A stretch of 64,000 bases of DNA from Hippopus hippopus (lineage: Eukaryota > Mollusca > Bivalvia > Cardiida > Cardiidae): positions 10,975,194 to 11,039,193 of the forward strand of contig OX328102.1 of assembly GCA_946811185.2 (NCBI GenBank), written 5' to 3'. A model generated the notes under the pieces. That model made no database searches and was not told where the DNA came from. It saw nothing but the letters and a program-made list of their open reading frames with translations. Shown piece after piece: positions 1-11,309 of this stretch. Every line of letters begins with the position of its first letter. Positions within the stretch are counted from its first letter, which is position 1. Position numbers and translations under genes: made by a program.

Positions 1-245
1 TGATCTAAAGCAGAGTTTGTAATTGTTGCAACAAACATAATTACCTCCCTTGAAAAAGTACTAACATTATAGACCGAAGGAGAACCCTTGTGGATTTCTT
101 GGCGGAAATTTCATATCAATTATCATAAATGTCTATCATAGTTTATCGTGATTTCATTATCACGTAATTGAGTGGATGTATCAGAATGAATTCTATCTGT
201 AGAGAATACTATTTCATTGTATGAATAAATAAATATATAAACAAA
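1..245. repeat. Dispersed repeat, copy 1 (second copy at 8395-8640)
   Basis: This stretch aligns by eye with 8395-8640. Shared blocks include AATTACCTCCCTTGAAAAAG, GGATTTCTTGGC and CATATCAATTATCA, in the same order and orientation. The window begins inside the repeat, so its left end is not visible. No coding potential was seen. It is probably an old DNA-element fragment; the class is unknown. Confidence 0.6.
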
Positions 246-663
246 TTATGCGTCTATTCTCGTACGGACGCATGGGAAAAACAATATTAGGACAGATGTC
301 TCCTAATAGAAAATTTTAAAGCTTCTGTGGAAGTGCAACAATACTATCAAACTACAGGACCGGGTTAGGCTAACCGCAACCTACATGAGGACCGATCCGA
401 TGACCACGAAAATAGTATAAAAGCTTCTTCAGAAGTTACACTATTGTAGATAAATAAACGTCCATCATGAGCAGGACAGGTTGCCAAGTTTGTAATTGGA
501 CTAATGTCCCCCGCAATAGTTTCAGAATTCAAAGCTACTTCAGAGGTGGCACTATACTAAATCAAAATCAAAGGACTGAAAGTCCTGAAAAGCGGATTTG
601 TTGAACAGTTTTAAGCTATGATTTGATGTAACGAAAGTTATTATTTTTTTATCACATGTAGGC

Positions 664-1112
664 CTATTACTCGAACAAATTGACATGAAATAAATGACCT
701 CTATTACCATATATTACACGCTTGAATTATTGTCCGAACTTGGTTTCGGCTAATGTCGTCTGTAAGAGGAACTATGTGCACGTTTTACAACTCTTTAGGC
801 TGCTAATACATTTATCGTGTCTTCAAAGAATACTTAAAATACCTAAAATAAACATTATTTTCTTGGTTTCAATTGGTAATACGTAGCGGATGACATAGAT
901 CTAAGATGCACTTTCAGTGCAGTCTGATCTTGATCTGTGCCATCCGCAAAAGCTTCTTATTTTTGCTATGGCACAGTAAGGGTCAAACCTGACATTTACC
1001 GTTAAACAGAATTTCCGTACCGTCCGATTATACCCGATGATATAAATATTCACTCTTTAATTATTCTTTGCATAAAGGTCAATTTCAGGTCAATTTATTC
1101 GAGTAATAATAC
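664..1112. repeat. Dispersed repeat, uninterrupted copy (second copy 41752-42612)
   Basis: About 450 bp match 41752-42023 plus 42430-42612 with the order conserved. The shared sequence runs from TATTACTCGAACAAATTGAC to TCAATTTATTCGAGTAATA. The middle (890-960) contains the palindromic core of family P2 (GCAGTCTGATCTTGATCT). This copy lacks the 406 bp insertion present in the other copy and so serves as the empty-site reference for it. Confidence 0.7.
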
Positions 1113-2310
1113 ATGTATAATTTGTAAGTAATTAGTAGAGTAAGCAAGGGCAATGGGAGTCAAAGTTGTTCTACCAAGTGTGCTGCGCAGCAGCTGTTAT
1201 TTTACTACTTAATAGAGTATTAATTTGATCCAACAATTTGATGTTTTTTTTTTGCTAGTATTATATTTAGGACTATAAACACGCATAGGACTGGAAAACA
1301 AACAAACAAACAAAAAAAAAAAGAGATAGATTTATAAGTGAAAGTTATTTGACAAATATATAGAATACTTCAGTTGTTGATTTGTTGATGAGTAAGACTT
1401 AAAAAACTATACAAAATAGGATGATGATATATAATGATATTTCTGTAAAAACACATTGTTAAGGTCTACAGTTGTCAATCAGTTTCAGCAATCATGAGCA
1501 ACTTTGATCAAAGAGTACAATATATTGCTACTTACACATGTATGCAATATGAAATTTTTGTGCCTTCTTCTTGAACTTCTTACCAGAGGACAAGATTTTT
1601 GACTCCCCCAAATTAAAACCAACCATTCAGATTTTCATACCCTCAGCAAACTCAAAAATTACTTACTGAATTATAGCTGGAAAATCATTAGTAAAGAAGA
1701 AAGATAAGATTTAGAAAAAAATATCTGAATTGATATTTCCTTAATGCGCTACTCAGCCTCTTTGGGTATTATTAGATTTCATGCCACAGTGTAGGAAAGC
1801 TTTGAGGGAATGGTAGGCCTACTTAATCAATAACATGCACCATCAACAAGGATTTATATATTCAAATCAGTATCAAGACATCATATCTGGTGTAATAAAA
1901 ATAAACAGAGTGACCTATTGCTAAAGTAGCCTACAATTCCATTATCAAACACCCAACATTGCATCATTTTACTGAATTTAACCATACACTTTATTGAAAA
2001 GAAATATATACCTGGTAGTATTTATTGGCCTTTTACGGAATAATTTGATTTGTGGAAAAAAAAATAAATAAATAGCTTGCTGTTTAGAGCATAAACAAAC
2101 AATTCAATAGATATGGAGCCCTCAGATTATGTGGTTTGTATTTGTAAAGGGTAGAAAAAATTCTGGAAGAAAAAAAAAAAGAAATACTGATGTCTTGTTT
2201 TCCAACACTGTTTTCATAAGCCCTATTACACAGGACTCATAAAACATAGGATTTATTGTGTGCTACAGGGCTAAAAAAAAAATCCTTAAAAATTCTCCCA
2301 ATTTAAGTGT
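1113..2310. other. AT-rich non-coding stretch
   Basis: I see no gene. The stretch has several A-runs and T-runs (for example around 1300-1323 and 2167-2182) and no open frame with recognisable protein features. Confidence 0.5.
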
Positions 2311-2312
2311 GG

Positions 2313-2371
2313 GATAGAAAACGAGTGCCGTGGTATATTTCCCATATTTCACGGCACGAGATTTTCTATCT
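2313..2371. repeat. Short inverted repeat / hairpin
   Basis: GATAGAAAA and the GTGCCGTG block read back as CACGGCAC and TTTTCTATC some 25 bases later, making an imperfect hairpin of about 60 nt. This is typical of the centre of a small palindromic DNA element. The outer ends were not found. Confidence 0.5.
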
Positions 2372-2726
2372 AACTTAGACCACGTGACTATTTATTCGTG
2401 CTTTTCATGTCAAATGTACATGTGCGCATGAGATAAAAAGCTTGTTACAAAATGGAGTCATTCTGTTCGTTGCAATGAAAGGTCTTGCACCAGATTCAAA
2501 AGAAACAAATAAAAGGTATAATTTCTATCAAAATGCTAAATTATTCATTAGGATATTTAACCAAGGTAAACCTCATTGTGGAGTGTTCAAGATCGAACCA
2601 GTATTTGTCTTCAATATTTTGAAAACGTTACGGTTCGGCTGAACTTTTTATTTTATTACGAAAAACATAGAATGTTTTTGAGAAATAATGTTCTTTTTTA
2701 TCAATTATGTTCAGTACGTGAATTTC

Positions 2727-2995
2727 TTCCCAGCCTGGTAGCTCAGTGGCTAGTGTATCTGACTTGTGAGCTGGTAGTTGCACGTTCGATACCCGGTTGC
2801 AGCAAGCTGTCTTTCCCTCGACTTTTCGCTTCTCACCTCTGATGCATGTGAGAAAAGTAGACACTTGGAAAGAAAGTTTTTGTCAGTACTGGTGTGACAA
2901 AGCCAGAGAGCATATGCATAGATCCACTGACCGCCGTGATATGACCTTTCATCTATTAAAACAGCGTTAAACTCTTGTACAAACAAACTCAAGAG
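2727..2995 (+). mobile_element. tRNA-derived SINE
   Basis: The head carries Pol III promoter motifs: an A-box-like GTAGCTCAGTGGCTAG and a B-box-like CGTTCGATACCC. The body includes the GAAAGAAAGTTTTTGTCAGT and CTGACCGCCGTGATATGA blocks shared with the SINEs at 10980 and 46777. The tail is ACAAACAAACTC. It is somewhat diverged. It is not a functional tRNA gene, because no complete acceptor stem is present. Confidence 0.75.
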
Positions 2996-3092
2996 CACAG
3001 CGGAATTTCTTATTTTTTCGTTAAAATGAATATTTACTTTTTTTTAATTATAGAGAAAAATTGCCTGGTTGTTTTGTTACGGTATGAGAAAG

Positions 3093-3142
3093 GCAGGAAA
3101 CATATGCATAGGTTCACTGACCGCCGTGATATCATCTAATGC
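3093..3142 (+). repeat. SINE body fragment
   Basis: The segment GGTTCACTGACCGCCGTGATAT repeats the 3' body of the SINE just upstream, with the head missing. It is a truncated copy. Confidence 0.5.
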
Positions 3143-3236
3143 CAAAATTAGTTTTTTTCTTACTGGAGTCTTATTTTTTCTTCTATCAAAAACACACTCC
3201 ACTGAAAAGGTTACTTTAGTAAAATGATAAGTAAGC

Positions 3237-3289
3237 GCAATACTATTCTAAGTGCTTGTATATTGTATACGCACTTAGAATAGTATTGC
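3237..3289. repeat. Perfect 19-bp inverted repeat
   Basis: GCAATACTATTCTAAGTGC at 3237-3255 is followed, after a 15 nt spacer, by its exact reverse complement at 3271-3289. It may be the centre of a MITE or a recent hairpin. No other copy was seen in the window. Confidence 0.75.
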
Positions 3290-3628
3290 ACTCATCCATC
3301 GAAATGCTGTATCCGATTCCCTGAAGCATATTTTCCAAATTGTGTTTTACCGCGACAGGTACATTTTGCTCTGACTCGATATTGCAAACAAAACTTGTCG
3401 GAATTCACGTGCAGGATATACTAGCATTGTATATCTAGATAGAGGCCTACAACTGTGGGAGTTGTATCTTCGATATATGCTTTTGAAATACTGATCGCTG
3501 GTTGGTCAATTCGCTACATGCGTGGTCTAACTTTGTATGAAACAAAATTCAAGGGTCAAATATAGGCCATGTTTGGACAAACCGTACAGTATTTCGTTTA
3601 TTACATGTATATGTAACAGTTCTGTTAA

Positions 3629-3712
3629 ATAGCCCCAGAGGCTGGGATTGAACCTAGAACCTTCAGGTCCAAACTCCGTAGGCAAACGCTCTACAACATT
3701 GCTACAAAAGCT
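3629..3712 (-). mobile_element. tRNA-like sequence, probably a SINE head
   Basis: On the minus strand a B-box-like GGTTCAATCCCAGCC lies about 45 nt after an A-box-like TAGCAATGTTGTAGAGCG. The stems do not close into a clean cloverleaf, so a SINE head or tRNA pseudogene is more likely than a working tRNA gene. Confidence 0.45.
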
Positions 3713-4289
3713 AGCTCTATAGCAAGACAGATAAGTGTACCCTTATGCAAACACAAGCTATACATTTATATCAATCTGTGGGATAGACCAGTAAACAGCA
3801 TATGGATCCATGTCAGGTTTCCTTGGCATCTGACAACTGGATCTAGAGAAAATTTTGATTGGGGTTTATTTTGACACTTTACTGAACACTCATGTTAATA
3901 ACCCTGAAGGAAATAGACAATTAAAAGCATCATGGGAAAAGGACGAACTTCTGGTAGACAGTATTTTCTCCTGTTCCAACATTGTTTTCATTCATAAGAG
4001 TGAACTTCAGCTCATTTGTATCAGTTTCTGAATTGTTGTCTGCAGATACATTTAAAGAGCCTAAACCTTGTCATATAGGGAAGGAATGAATAATGAAATA
4101 GCATCCATTTAATTACCATTTTTGATTAAAGATCAAAAAGTAATTTATGCATAGATGGTGGACATAGACTAATCTGAACAATCTTACAAAAAATAACTCC
4201 CCTCTAAATGTGGATCTGGGGTCCTGCATGGCTTATAGTAAAGTTTAGGACTTGTTACCTGATGGCCATATGTTTTTCTGTGGGAGTGT

Positions 4290-4425
4290 CCTTAGGCAAG
4301 ACACTTCAGAGCCCTAGCCTAGTACTGCTTAAACCCAGACATACATAAATAAGCTAGTTGTAGCATTTATATGACTGAAATAATGTTGAGAGCGACATTA
4401 AATGCCATTCAATTAATCAAATGTG
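4290..4425 (+). repeat. SINE 3' tail fragment
   Basis: The sequence TGACTGAAATAATGTTGAGAG followed by CATTAAATGCCATTCAATTAATC matches the 3' body and tail of the SINE at 10980-11295. The 5' half is a different, unidentified module also seen at 8060-8195 (ACTTCAGAGCCCTAGCCTA versus CCTCAAAGCCCTAACCTAA). Confidence 0.55.
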
Positions 4426-5158
4426 GATCTAACATTGGCCTCCCGGAAGGTTAACCTTTATCTGATATTTCTGTCAGGCTCACAAAATGTAGCTCTTAAG
4501 TTTTTGAAAACAGCAAACAGATCTTTTTTTTTTCATTCTTACCAAAGTCATTTTGTCCCCATTCCATAACACCATAAAGGATACAATGTGTTTTAACTAA
4601 GGTAAGTGTGGCTATATTATTCCATTTTGAAGGATGTTCAGAAAAACTTTTGAAACAACTTATCCAATTGGCTGAGCTTTATTTGGCTGTACTAAAAATC
4701 AAGGGTTTTCAGAAGGACTAGTGATGGTGGTTTTTGTCTGAGATTATGCTTTAAGTCTGATTGAAAATATCAACAGCTCACCCTAGGGTTTGTAAACATG
4801 ATGACTATATTTTCCTTTACCGTAGCATTTTAAGCATTTCTAAAATCATTATTAATCATCATTATGCAAGACTCTTTTGAAATATTGAAACTTCTGTGCT
4901 CAGATATCAAGGTTTTGATATTTAAAACAGCATTTTACAATCCTAGTCAGACTATAAACACAACACTTTCTAAACGTTCATAAAGTGGGTATAATCATAA
5001 AGACTGCAAACAATTCAAATCTAAAATAGTGTGCCTATAGGAGTGGGATTTTACTGTGTTAGGTGGTCTGATCTTAATCTACTCTTGCTACAGTGGAAAC
5101 AAACTGTCCTCATTCTGAAGTATAAAGCATGTATTGTTTTAAAACTAGTATGATTTAG

Positions 5159-5387
5159 TTTAAACCCTTACAAAACAATCCCAACTTTGAACGACCCTGA
5201 AGAAGAAGGCTTTTAAAAAGAATTTGGAAATATGAGAAAATGCTGGTAACCAGCATTTTTCCTTTTTCCACAATGTCTCTAGACCTTCCAAAATTAAAAT
5301 TCATATTTTGCGTCACATTGATTTTGTTATCAGCAAATGCTTTCCATTTGGACAAGTCTAAAATTTTGTTGTGTGGTAAAGAGTTAA
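5159..5387. mobile_element. Palindromic MITE, family P1
   Basis: Family P1 in this window is about 210-235 bp long and flanked by TTAA. Its ends read CCCTTTACCA, and its centre is a long perfect inverted repeat built on AATGCTGGT-A-ACCAGCATT. This copy starts TTTAAACCC and ends GGTAAAGAGTTAA, with the core at about 5243-5264. No coding capacity. TTAA plus CCC termini are known from piggyBac-type elements; the assignment of P1 to that group is inference. Confidence 0.8.
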
Positions 5388-6326
5388 AAAAAAACACTGG
5401 AGTCCTCTCAGGGAAATAGAAACAATGGCTTTTTTTATGTGATTTCTTACTGAAAGCACATTGTCCTTTCCATGACTCTAACACCTAGGAATACCTTCAA
5501 GGGTTCTTCCTTATTACTACACAACTTGAAACTATTAATTTCAAAATGAAATACAAAATCAAACTAGACACAACAATTTGATTGTTCAGATACAATGATT
5601 TCTTCTTTCTTTTAAAAAGAAAATTCTTGGTTTTATTCCTGACCTAAAAAAATGTTATGAAATAGTCTGAAAGGTGAAAATTAAATGGTATGTTTAGTAT
5701 TTTCTAAGATTTAGGCCATGTGTAATTCATGCGTATTGAATATACCTTCCTTCTGGAAGATAAATGAAAATTCACCTTGTATCATAATAAAGACACAAGT
5801 CAAGAAATGATGATTTCACAAAAGAAAAGTAAGGTTAACTCATGCACTGACACAAAACATGAAATTGATTGTAACTACCTTCAAGAATAATATGATGTTT
5901 GACTGATTTCTGGTGGTTACTTTAGTTTCAACACTGTTTCAGTCTTAGAGTGACAACAACCCATTTATTTGTGTACGGCTTGGGTTTTTACTAGGGCTAG
6001 GCTGATTCTACGCAGTGTCTTGTCTGTAGGCACTCCTACAAAATCCTGCCAACTAGGTGAGGATAAAATATCCGGGATAACTCAACCGGTTTTGTCTTCA
6101 TGTAAAGTTTTGTCTTCATGTAAAGAGTTGAAAATTCACTCATTATCAGATATCTTTTATAAACAATACGAGTCAGTTACAGTACAGCTGTATACAGGAT
6201 AAAGATATGCTAGTATGTAAAACTCCGATGAAAGTATTCACATTTCTAAAATGATAGCTGGAATAGTCACTTATAGCAGATCCACGTCTATATACAATAT
6301 ATACATGTATAAAGAACTCGGATGGT

Positions 6327-6560
6327 TAACCCTGGAGAACAGGCGAAAATATCAAAACATAGTTTTAATGATCCTGAAAGATAAAGCCTCAGAGAACATT
6401 GCGAGGTAAGGAGAAAATGCTGGTTACCAGCATTTTCTCCTTTTCCCCGCAATGTTTTCTACTTTATCAGAAACAAAAATTTTCATTCGAGCTACATTAT
6501 CATCTGCAAATATTTTCAGTTTGGTAGATTCCAAACTTTGTTAGTTTGGTAAAGGATTAA
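6327..6560. mobile_element. Palindromic MITE, family P1
   Basis: The core AATGCTGGTTACCAGCATT lies at about 6417-6436, flanked by GGAGAAA and TTTCTCC. The right end is GGTAAAGGATTAA. The left end, TTAACCCTGGAG, is diverged. Confidence 0.75.
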
Positions 6561-6624
6561 AGAACGAAGTAGATCTATTTATTCAATGAAATGCAAAAAA
6601 CACATCTATGATGAATGTACTGCA

Positions 6625-6770
6625 ACTTCTTTACCATACAATCTTTTGCAATACAATCCTGATTTTTAACGAGCCTGAAACACACAGTTTTTGAAAACAT
6701 TGTGGGAAAAGGAGAAAATAATGGCTTTTTCTCCTTTTCTTTTTTGGACAGTTTTTGGTATAGGGATTAT
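6625..6770. repeat. Truncated P1 copy
   Basis: The block TTAACGAGCCTGAAA...AACATTGTGGGAAAAGGAG is the left arm of P1. The core is mutated to ATGGC and the right arm is lost after TTTTCTCCTTTTC. Confidence 0.6.
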
Positions 6771-6862
6771 CCATTTCAACAGTTTAACATTCATGAATGG
6801 TCTGGCAACACCCTTTTAGGTCATAACGAAGGATGAGTTTTATACTCCCAGGTAAAAAATAA

Positions 6863-7109
6863 TTGAGCCGTGCTCTGTGAAAAGGGGGCTTAATGCATCT
6901 GCGAAAAGTATCGACCCAGGTCAGCCTGACCTGGGCCGAAACTTTTCGCTATGGGTCAATTTTCTGTATGTCCAAGGACCAGTCTACCTCATGAATAAGT
7001 CGGTTGTTAAAAAAAGTGGCTATTATGGATCCGTAGGTATGTGATGGCTTGCTTGGTATGATGGATTACGGAGATGCATTAAACCCCCTTTTGCCAGAGC
7101 ATGGTTCAA
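6863..7109. mobile_element. MITE, family P4
   Basis: The terminal inverted repeats read TTGAGCCGTGCTCTG and, at the right end, CAGAGCATGGTTCAA, followed inward by GGGGGCTTAATGCATCT and AGATGCATTAAACCCCC. An internal palindrome, CAGGTCAGCCTGACCTG, lies near 6917. Other copies are at 15336-15630 and 18357-18612. Non-coding. Confidence 0.8.
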
Positions 7110-7182
7110 TTACTGCATAAAAACCTGTTTTTTGGCAGAGGTTTATTTGCTGCATCGTTTGTTACATGTAATTGAAAAGTAA

Positions 7183-7905
7183 TTGAATTTAATTTGTAAA
7201 TTACTTACCTATTATATTCTATTTAGAAATGATATTTTGAGAAAAACGCTCAGTCGCTTTCGTATGTCCTCTCATTGTCTAGAAATTGAAGTCGGCAGAT
7301 ATCCTAATATTCCACAAAATGACCGTATGTGCAAACTGTGTTCTAATCATCAAGTTGAATCAGAATACCACTTCTTGTTGCGCTGCCCTCTTTATTCGGA
7401 TTTACGCCAAAAATATTTTGGTAATATTCTCCGTCCAAATATGCATACTTTTAATAACATACTATCATCATAGAGTGTGAACACTCTGCTAAATACAGCT
7501 AGGTTCTTAAGAGATACTTTGAAACTCCGTAATAGCCAATTATCATAATACGTATATCGCTTGAAATATCCTTTTATTTCCTATAGTAACTAGATGTATC
7601 GAACCCGCTTCATTGACTACACTTAAATATTTGAACATAAACATAAACTCCTATGCACTAATAAATGTTACATGTACATACATATGTAACATTTTCATCG
7701 TTTACTATGAAATGAATAGGTGTTTTGACTGCCTTAGGAATTTTGAAGCGTTCAGCGCTTTTTTTCTTTTTTTTTTTTTTGTTGTTGTTTACTTCGTATG
7801 ATATTTTCACATTTCATTCAATTTTCATGTTCTTGCCATATTTTTCATGACATATTGTAATGGCCAAAAGCAGGTTTTGTGCTGATTTGCCGAATAAATA
7901 AATGA
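7183..7905 (+). pseudogene. 5'-truncated non-LTR retrotransposon (LINE) 3' end
   Basis: The open frame to 7473 encodes the C-terminal end of a LINE reverse transcriptase protein. The segment RFRMSSHCLEIEVGRY is followed by a zinc-knuckle-like C-x2-C...H-x4-C pattern (MCKLCSN...YHFLLRCPLYSDLR). A stop at 7471-7473 is followed by more in-frame LINE-like residues, then a 3' UTR ending in an AATAAATAAATG-type tail near 7890-7905. The same 3' end, without the coding part, recurs at 40476-40975. Dead on arrival by 5' truncation, as is usual for LINEs. Confidence 0.75.
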
Positions 7906-8059
7906 AATGAAAATGAATTCTTTTAATTAATTAATTAATTTCAATTGAAGTAATTCACTTTTACATCAATTACCAATTAATTTCAAATGACAGAAAAACT
8001 ATAATTAATTACAATTAATTCAATTATAATTGTAATTGGACCCAGGTCTAGTTGTAAGG

Positions 8060-8195
8060 TGTGTAAACTGGAATGTCGTTGGGCAGGACGCCTCAAAGCC
8101 CTAACCTAATACAAGTGAAAACAATGGCATACATGAAACAGTAGGCTATAGCAGTGATATGGCTGAAATAAAGTTGAAACCGGCTTTATAATAAA
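8060..8195 (+). repeat. SINE-related tail fragment
   Basis: It shares the CCTCAAAGCCCTAACCTAATAC and GATATGGCTGAAATAAAGTTGAAA blocks with 4290-4425 and with the SINE 3' bodies. The tRNA head is absent. Confidence 0.5.
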
Positions 8196-8394
8196 ACAGT
8201 CCTATGGAAGAATTGCCAGGGTTCCGATCCAGGATAAAAGGCAATGTATTTTTAATGGGCTTCTTTTTCACACAGGTAGCTCAGACAACTACCATTTGAT
8301 CGATAATTTTTTTGAACAAGTGTGGTTTTTCGGTATCGACCTATTTCAGTGCTGAAAGTACTGATTTTGTAAACCTGTTTTCAAAATAAAAATG

Positions 8395-8745
8395 TTCTAC
8401 AACATAGATTTTATTGTTGTAAATAAAGATAATTACCTCCCTTGAAAAAGAACTAACCCAATAGACAAAAAGAGAATCCTAGCGGATTTCTTGGCCTAAT
8501 TACATATCAATTATCAAAAAATCCTATAATAATTTATAAGGATTTCATTACCATGGTGATCGAATCAATGCATCAGATGGAAGTCTATCTGCAAGGAACA
8601 CTTTTTCAGTGTATGGTTGCAAAAATTTATAAAGAAAATCTCTGCCAGATTTACTTGACGAATGGCGAGTGCAAACCTATAGAGATAGATATCTCTACGC
8701 CGTATATATTTAATTTTGTAGCTACTTCTATAGTGGCACCAATAT
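8395..8745. repeat. Dispersed repeat, copy 2 (of 1-245)
   Basis: It is collinear with 1-245 and extends further to the right. A 64-codon open frame at 8553-8747 lies inside the repeat and resembles no known protein; it is treated as chance. Confidence 0.55.
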
Positions 8746-8802
8746 AAGCGTCAAGTGCATTCATCGCAGTGAGAGCAGGAACATTACCAATTTTAACGTA
8801 TC

Positions 8803-9026
8803 CGATCACCAAACGAAAACATTTTGGATTGGATTAAATTGAAAGCATTTGCAGACGACAAATTCAATGTGGCTTAAATGATGATTTCTGTCATTGATAA
8901 GGTAGAAAACATTGTAGGAAAGGAGAAAATGCTGGTTATCAGCATTTTCTCCTTTTTCTTCAATGTTTTCTAAAGCCCTATCTTTCAAGGTCGTTAAAAC
9001 TAGAGATTGTGTGGTAAAGAGTTAAA
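8803..9026. mobile_element. Palindromic MITE, family P1
   Basis: It starts with ACCAAACGAAAAC, carries the diagnostic GCATTTGCAGACGACAAATT arm, has the core AATGCTGGTTATCAGCATT near 8928-8947, and ends GTGTGGTAAAGAGTTAA. Confidence 0.8.
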
Positions 9027-9059
9027 GTCCTTTAACATCCGGTAAACCGCATTTCTTCT

Positions 9060-9170
9060 GTTCCCATTGTTTTCCGCCTTTTGAAGGACAAGCCTCGTGC
9101 ACATTCAATTTGTCAGATGCTTTGAATTTGGACTAGTCTAAAATATTGTCGTGTGGTCAAGACATAATAA
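9060..9170. repeat. P1 arm fragment
   Basis: Only the distal arm is left (ATGCTTTGAATTTGGACTAG then ATTGTCGTGTGGTCAAGAC). There is no core hairpin. Confidence 0.5.
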
Positions 9171-9440
9171 TTTATCTTCCCAAAGATCTGTAAAGCCCGT
9201 GATAATGTGATTGCCATTAGGTTGGCATGGCAACCAAAATCTCGCGTTACTAAGGTGGGCGTGCCAAACTCGCGTTTGCATAAAAGGTCAATTGGGCATT
9301 CTGGGAACAGAACCGAACTACTTTCCAAAACGACAACCGTTACTTTGAATTTCAAAATGAAATATACATTTATTCCATGGTTAGCTAGCATATAACCTAT
9401 GCACTTATCATTTATAAACAGAGCCCCTACAGGTTTTTAA
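9171..9440. other. Non-coding, unassigned
   Basis: Overlapping short open frames exist on both strands (9113-9391 minus, 9207-9395 plus), but neither shows a recognisable motif. I do not call a gene. Confidence 0.4.
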
Positions 9441-9473
9441 ATCAATCAATCAATCAATCAATCAGTCAATCCT
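9441..9473. repeat. (AATC)n microsatellite
   Basis: About eight AATC units. The tetramer is the same as the tail of the SINE at 10980-11295, so it may be an orphan SINE tail. Confidence 0.75.
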
Positions 9474-9539
9474 CAGGTTAGTAAACACAACCGGTTGTCT
9501 GGTAAAGGGTACATCCACTATCACATTGGGCATGTTGTC

Positions 9540-9680
9540 CATTCTAAATTGATCTAATCATTCAGAGTTCGTAATCACCAACTATTCTGGAACATTATGA
9601 TTTTCTAAATTTGAAAGGAAAACAACTTCTGATTGGCTAAACCAAATTCAGAATTCTGCCATTTCAAAGGTATATTGGGG
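9540..9680. repeat. MITE family P3 fragment
   Basis: It contains ATTTTCTAAATTTGAAAGGA and CTTCTGATTGGCTAAACC, the arm of family P3 (better copies at 18000-18190 and 22984-23330). It is strongly decayed. Confidence 0.55.
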
Positions 9681-9917
9681 TATAAATTATCTCCTAAGCG
9701 GATAGCGTAGCTTTAAGATCAGAATGTTGTCTTCTCGCCGTACGAAGTAAAGCGAGAAAAAGATGTCTTATCGATACTTGCTCGAAATACATGTATTTCG
9801 GTTGTGCACGGGGCAACCCGTGCGGTATGTGTGTATGTTAAAGTCATTCTACCAGAGACTCGCTTGCAGACAAGTCGTACTCAATTTCGCTCGATAGAGG
9901 ACCACGTGGCGCTTTAA
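9681..9917. other. Non-coding, unassigned
   Basis: Nothing recognisable apart from a short imperfect palindrome, AATACATGTATT, near 9786. Confidence 0.35.
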
Positions 9918-10408
9918 CCAGGGGTAACAACCTACGTCATAGCATACGTCATCGGAGACATTTTAAATCCGCCACTTTCGTTTTAAAAGGTAAGTTTTTC
10001 AGCTTGTACATTATTGTTATTGAAGATCTGTCCAAACAAAGCAGTGCATATAGTACCTGACAACCAACTTTCTTCGTTAGTATACATTAATATTTTGTTC
10101 ATTAGTTTCGTTGATTTTGCAATTACCTCCGCACAATTTTCTGCAGAAATGTACCCGATATCTATTTATAATTAGACTGTTGACAATGCCGTTAAGAATA
10201 ATTGTGTTGAAGTGTTTAGAGCTACAACATTGTTTCATGGCATTTTGATTTCAAGAATAGGACAAATATATTTACCGTCACCAGATGAAGTAAGTATTCT
10301 AAGTAAATTTTAGATACATATATCTTTTTAAAGTAATTAATCTGTACTTTGCGCACAAAATGGCGGCTATTCCGACACCTCTGCTATGACGTAGGTTGTC
10401 ACTCTTGT
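9918..10408. mobile_element. TTAA-flanked non-autonomous DNA element (491 bp)
   Basis: A TTAA lies at 9914-9917 and again at 10409-10412. Just inside are GTAACAACCTACGTCATAG at 9924-9942 and, inverted, CTATGACGTAGGTTGTCAC at 10384-10402: 18 of 19 positions pair. No transposase frame lies between. TTAA duplications are known for piggyBac and Kolobok elements. This family is different from P1 and P2 in sequence. Confidence 0.65.
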
Positions 10409-10503
10409 TTAACTGTCTCCCGTAAAATGGCGAAACAACTTTATAAGGCTTATGGAGCAGTTACTAGTGGAGCTGTTTTTAAACCATAAAACTCGCATAA
10501 TGG

Positions 10504-10800
10504 ATGCATAGTGGAGTTCATCGGCACAGGCAGATAATTATTAAGCTTGCAGATACATCCGACTTAATGTGGCGTGGTATAGAAAAGTACAAGAATCATC
10601 AATTCGCCGAGGATTCTGACGACGAGCTGAAAATTTTCCGAGCTCAAATTCAAGCCGACTGCAAACTGACACTGGAGAGAAGGGTTAAGGACTATCCATA
10701 CTTCGCGATACAGTCTTCTGCTATGACAACATCCCTTACCCACCGAAAGCCGACGCCATGGCGTGTGTTTCAAGACTTAGTGTGGGACACCTGGTCATAA
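10504..10800 (+). pseudogene. Possible DIRS-like gag/ORF1 remnant
   Basis: The frame contains an acidic EDSDDELK block embedded in a basic, helical context (EKYKNHQFAEDSDDELKIF...LTLERRVK). This resembles, from memory of style only, the N-terminal ORF of bivalve and cnidarian DIRS-like elements. It lies upstream and on the same strand as the DIRS-like reverse transcriptase/RNase H piece at 13482-13760. There is no convincing start and frames are broken. It could be an unrelated chance frame. Confidence 0.3.
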
Positions 10801-10979
10801 GCAGTCGAAACGTAACTTGAGTGCATTGAAATTGGCAGCCAAAGTCAGATAAGTACCATTTTGTCAGATTGTTGATATCTTATTGTTTTTACACGAATAT
10901 AGCATTACACCAGCACAAGAATTGGAAAATGTCGCTCTGAAAAGTAGTTTCACCCCAGTGGTAGTTCCAAGGTAAAAAA

Positions 10980-11295
10980 AGCCGAGCCCCGGTAGCTCAG
11001 TCGGTAGCGTGCAGGACTTGAGAACAAGGGGTCGTGGGTTCGATCCCTGGCTCGGCCAATTTCTTTCCGAGGATTGATGATAGTCATTGCGACAGGATTC
11101 ATTCCTCTCCCACCGCTGACCATTGTTTCGATGATGGTTATGTGGGAAAGCAGCCAGTGGCTTGGAAAGAAAATTGTGCGGAGTACTGGTAAAAGAGTCT
11201 CCAGGAAAGCATGGATAGGTGCACTGGCCGCCGCGATATAACTGAAATAATGTTGAAAACAGCGTTAAACACCATACAATCAATCAATCAATCAA
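10980..11295 (+). mobile_element. Intact tRNA-derived SINE with target duplication
   Basis: A 14-bp direct repeat, TCCAAGGTAAAAAA, flanks it (10966-10979 and 11296-11309). The head has a strong A box (GTAGCTCAGTCGGTAGCG) and a canonical B box (GGTTCGATCCC at about 11037-11047). The body ends AAACAGCGTTAAACACC and the tail is (AATC)5. The perfect long duplication suggests fairly recent LINE-mediated insertion, here into the decayed element spanning 10.5-11.9 kb. Confidence 0.9.
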
Positions 11296-11309
11296 TCCAA
11301 GGTAAAAAA

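Noticed and set aside
8553..8747. 64-codon frame MVIESMHQMEVYLQ...
   Set aside because: It lies within a dispersed repeat whose other copy (1-245) does not preserve the frame.
10983..11055. tRNA gene
   Set aside because: A and B boxes are good, but the sequence continues into a SINE body and tail bounded by a 14-bp target duplication. The same applies at 46779.
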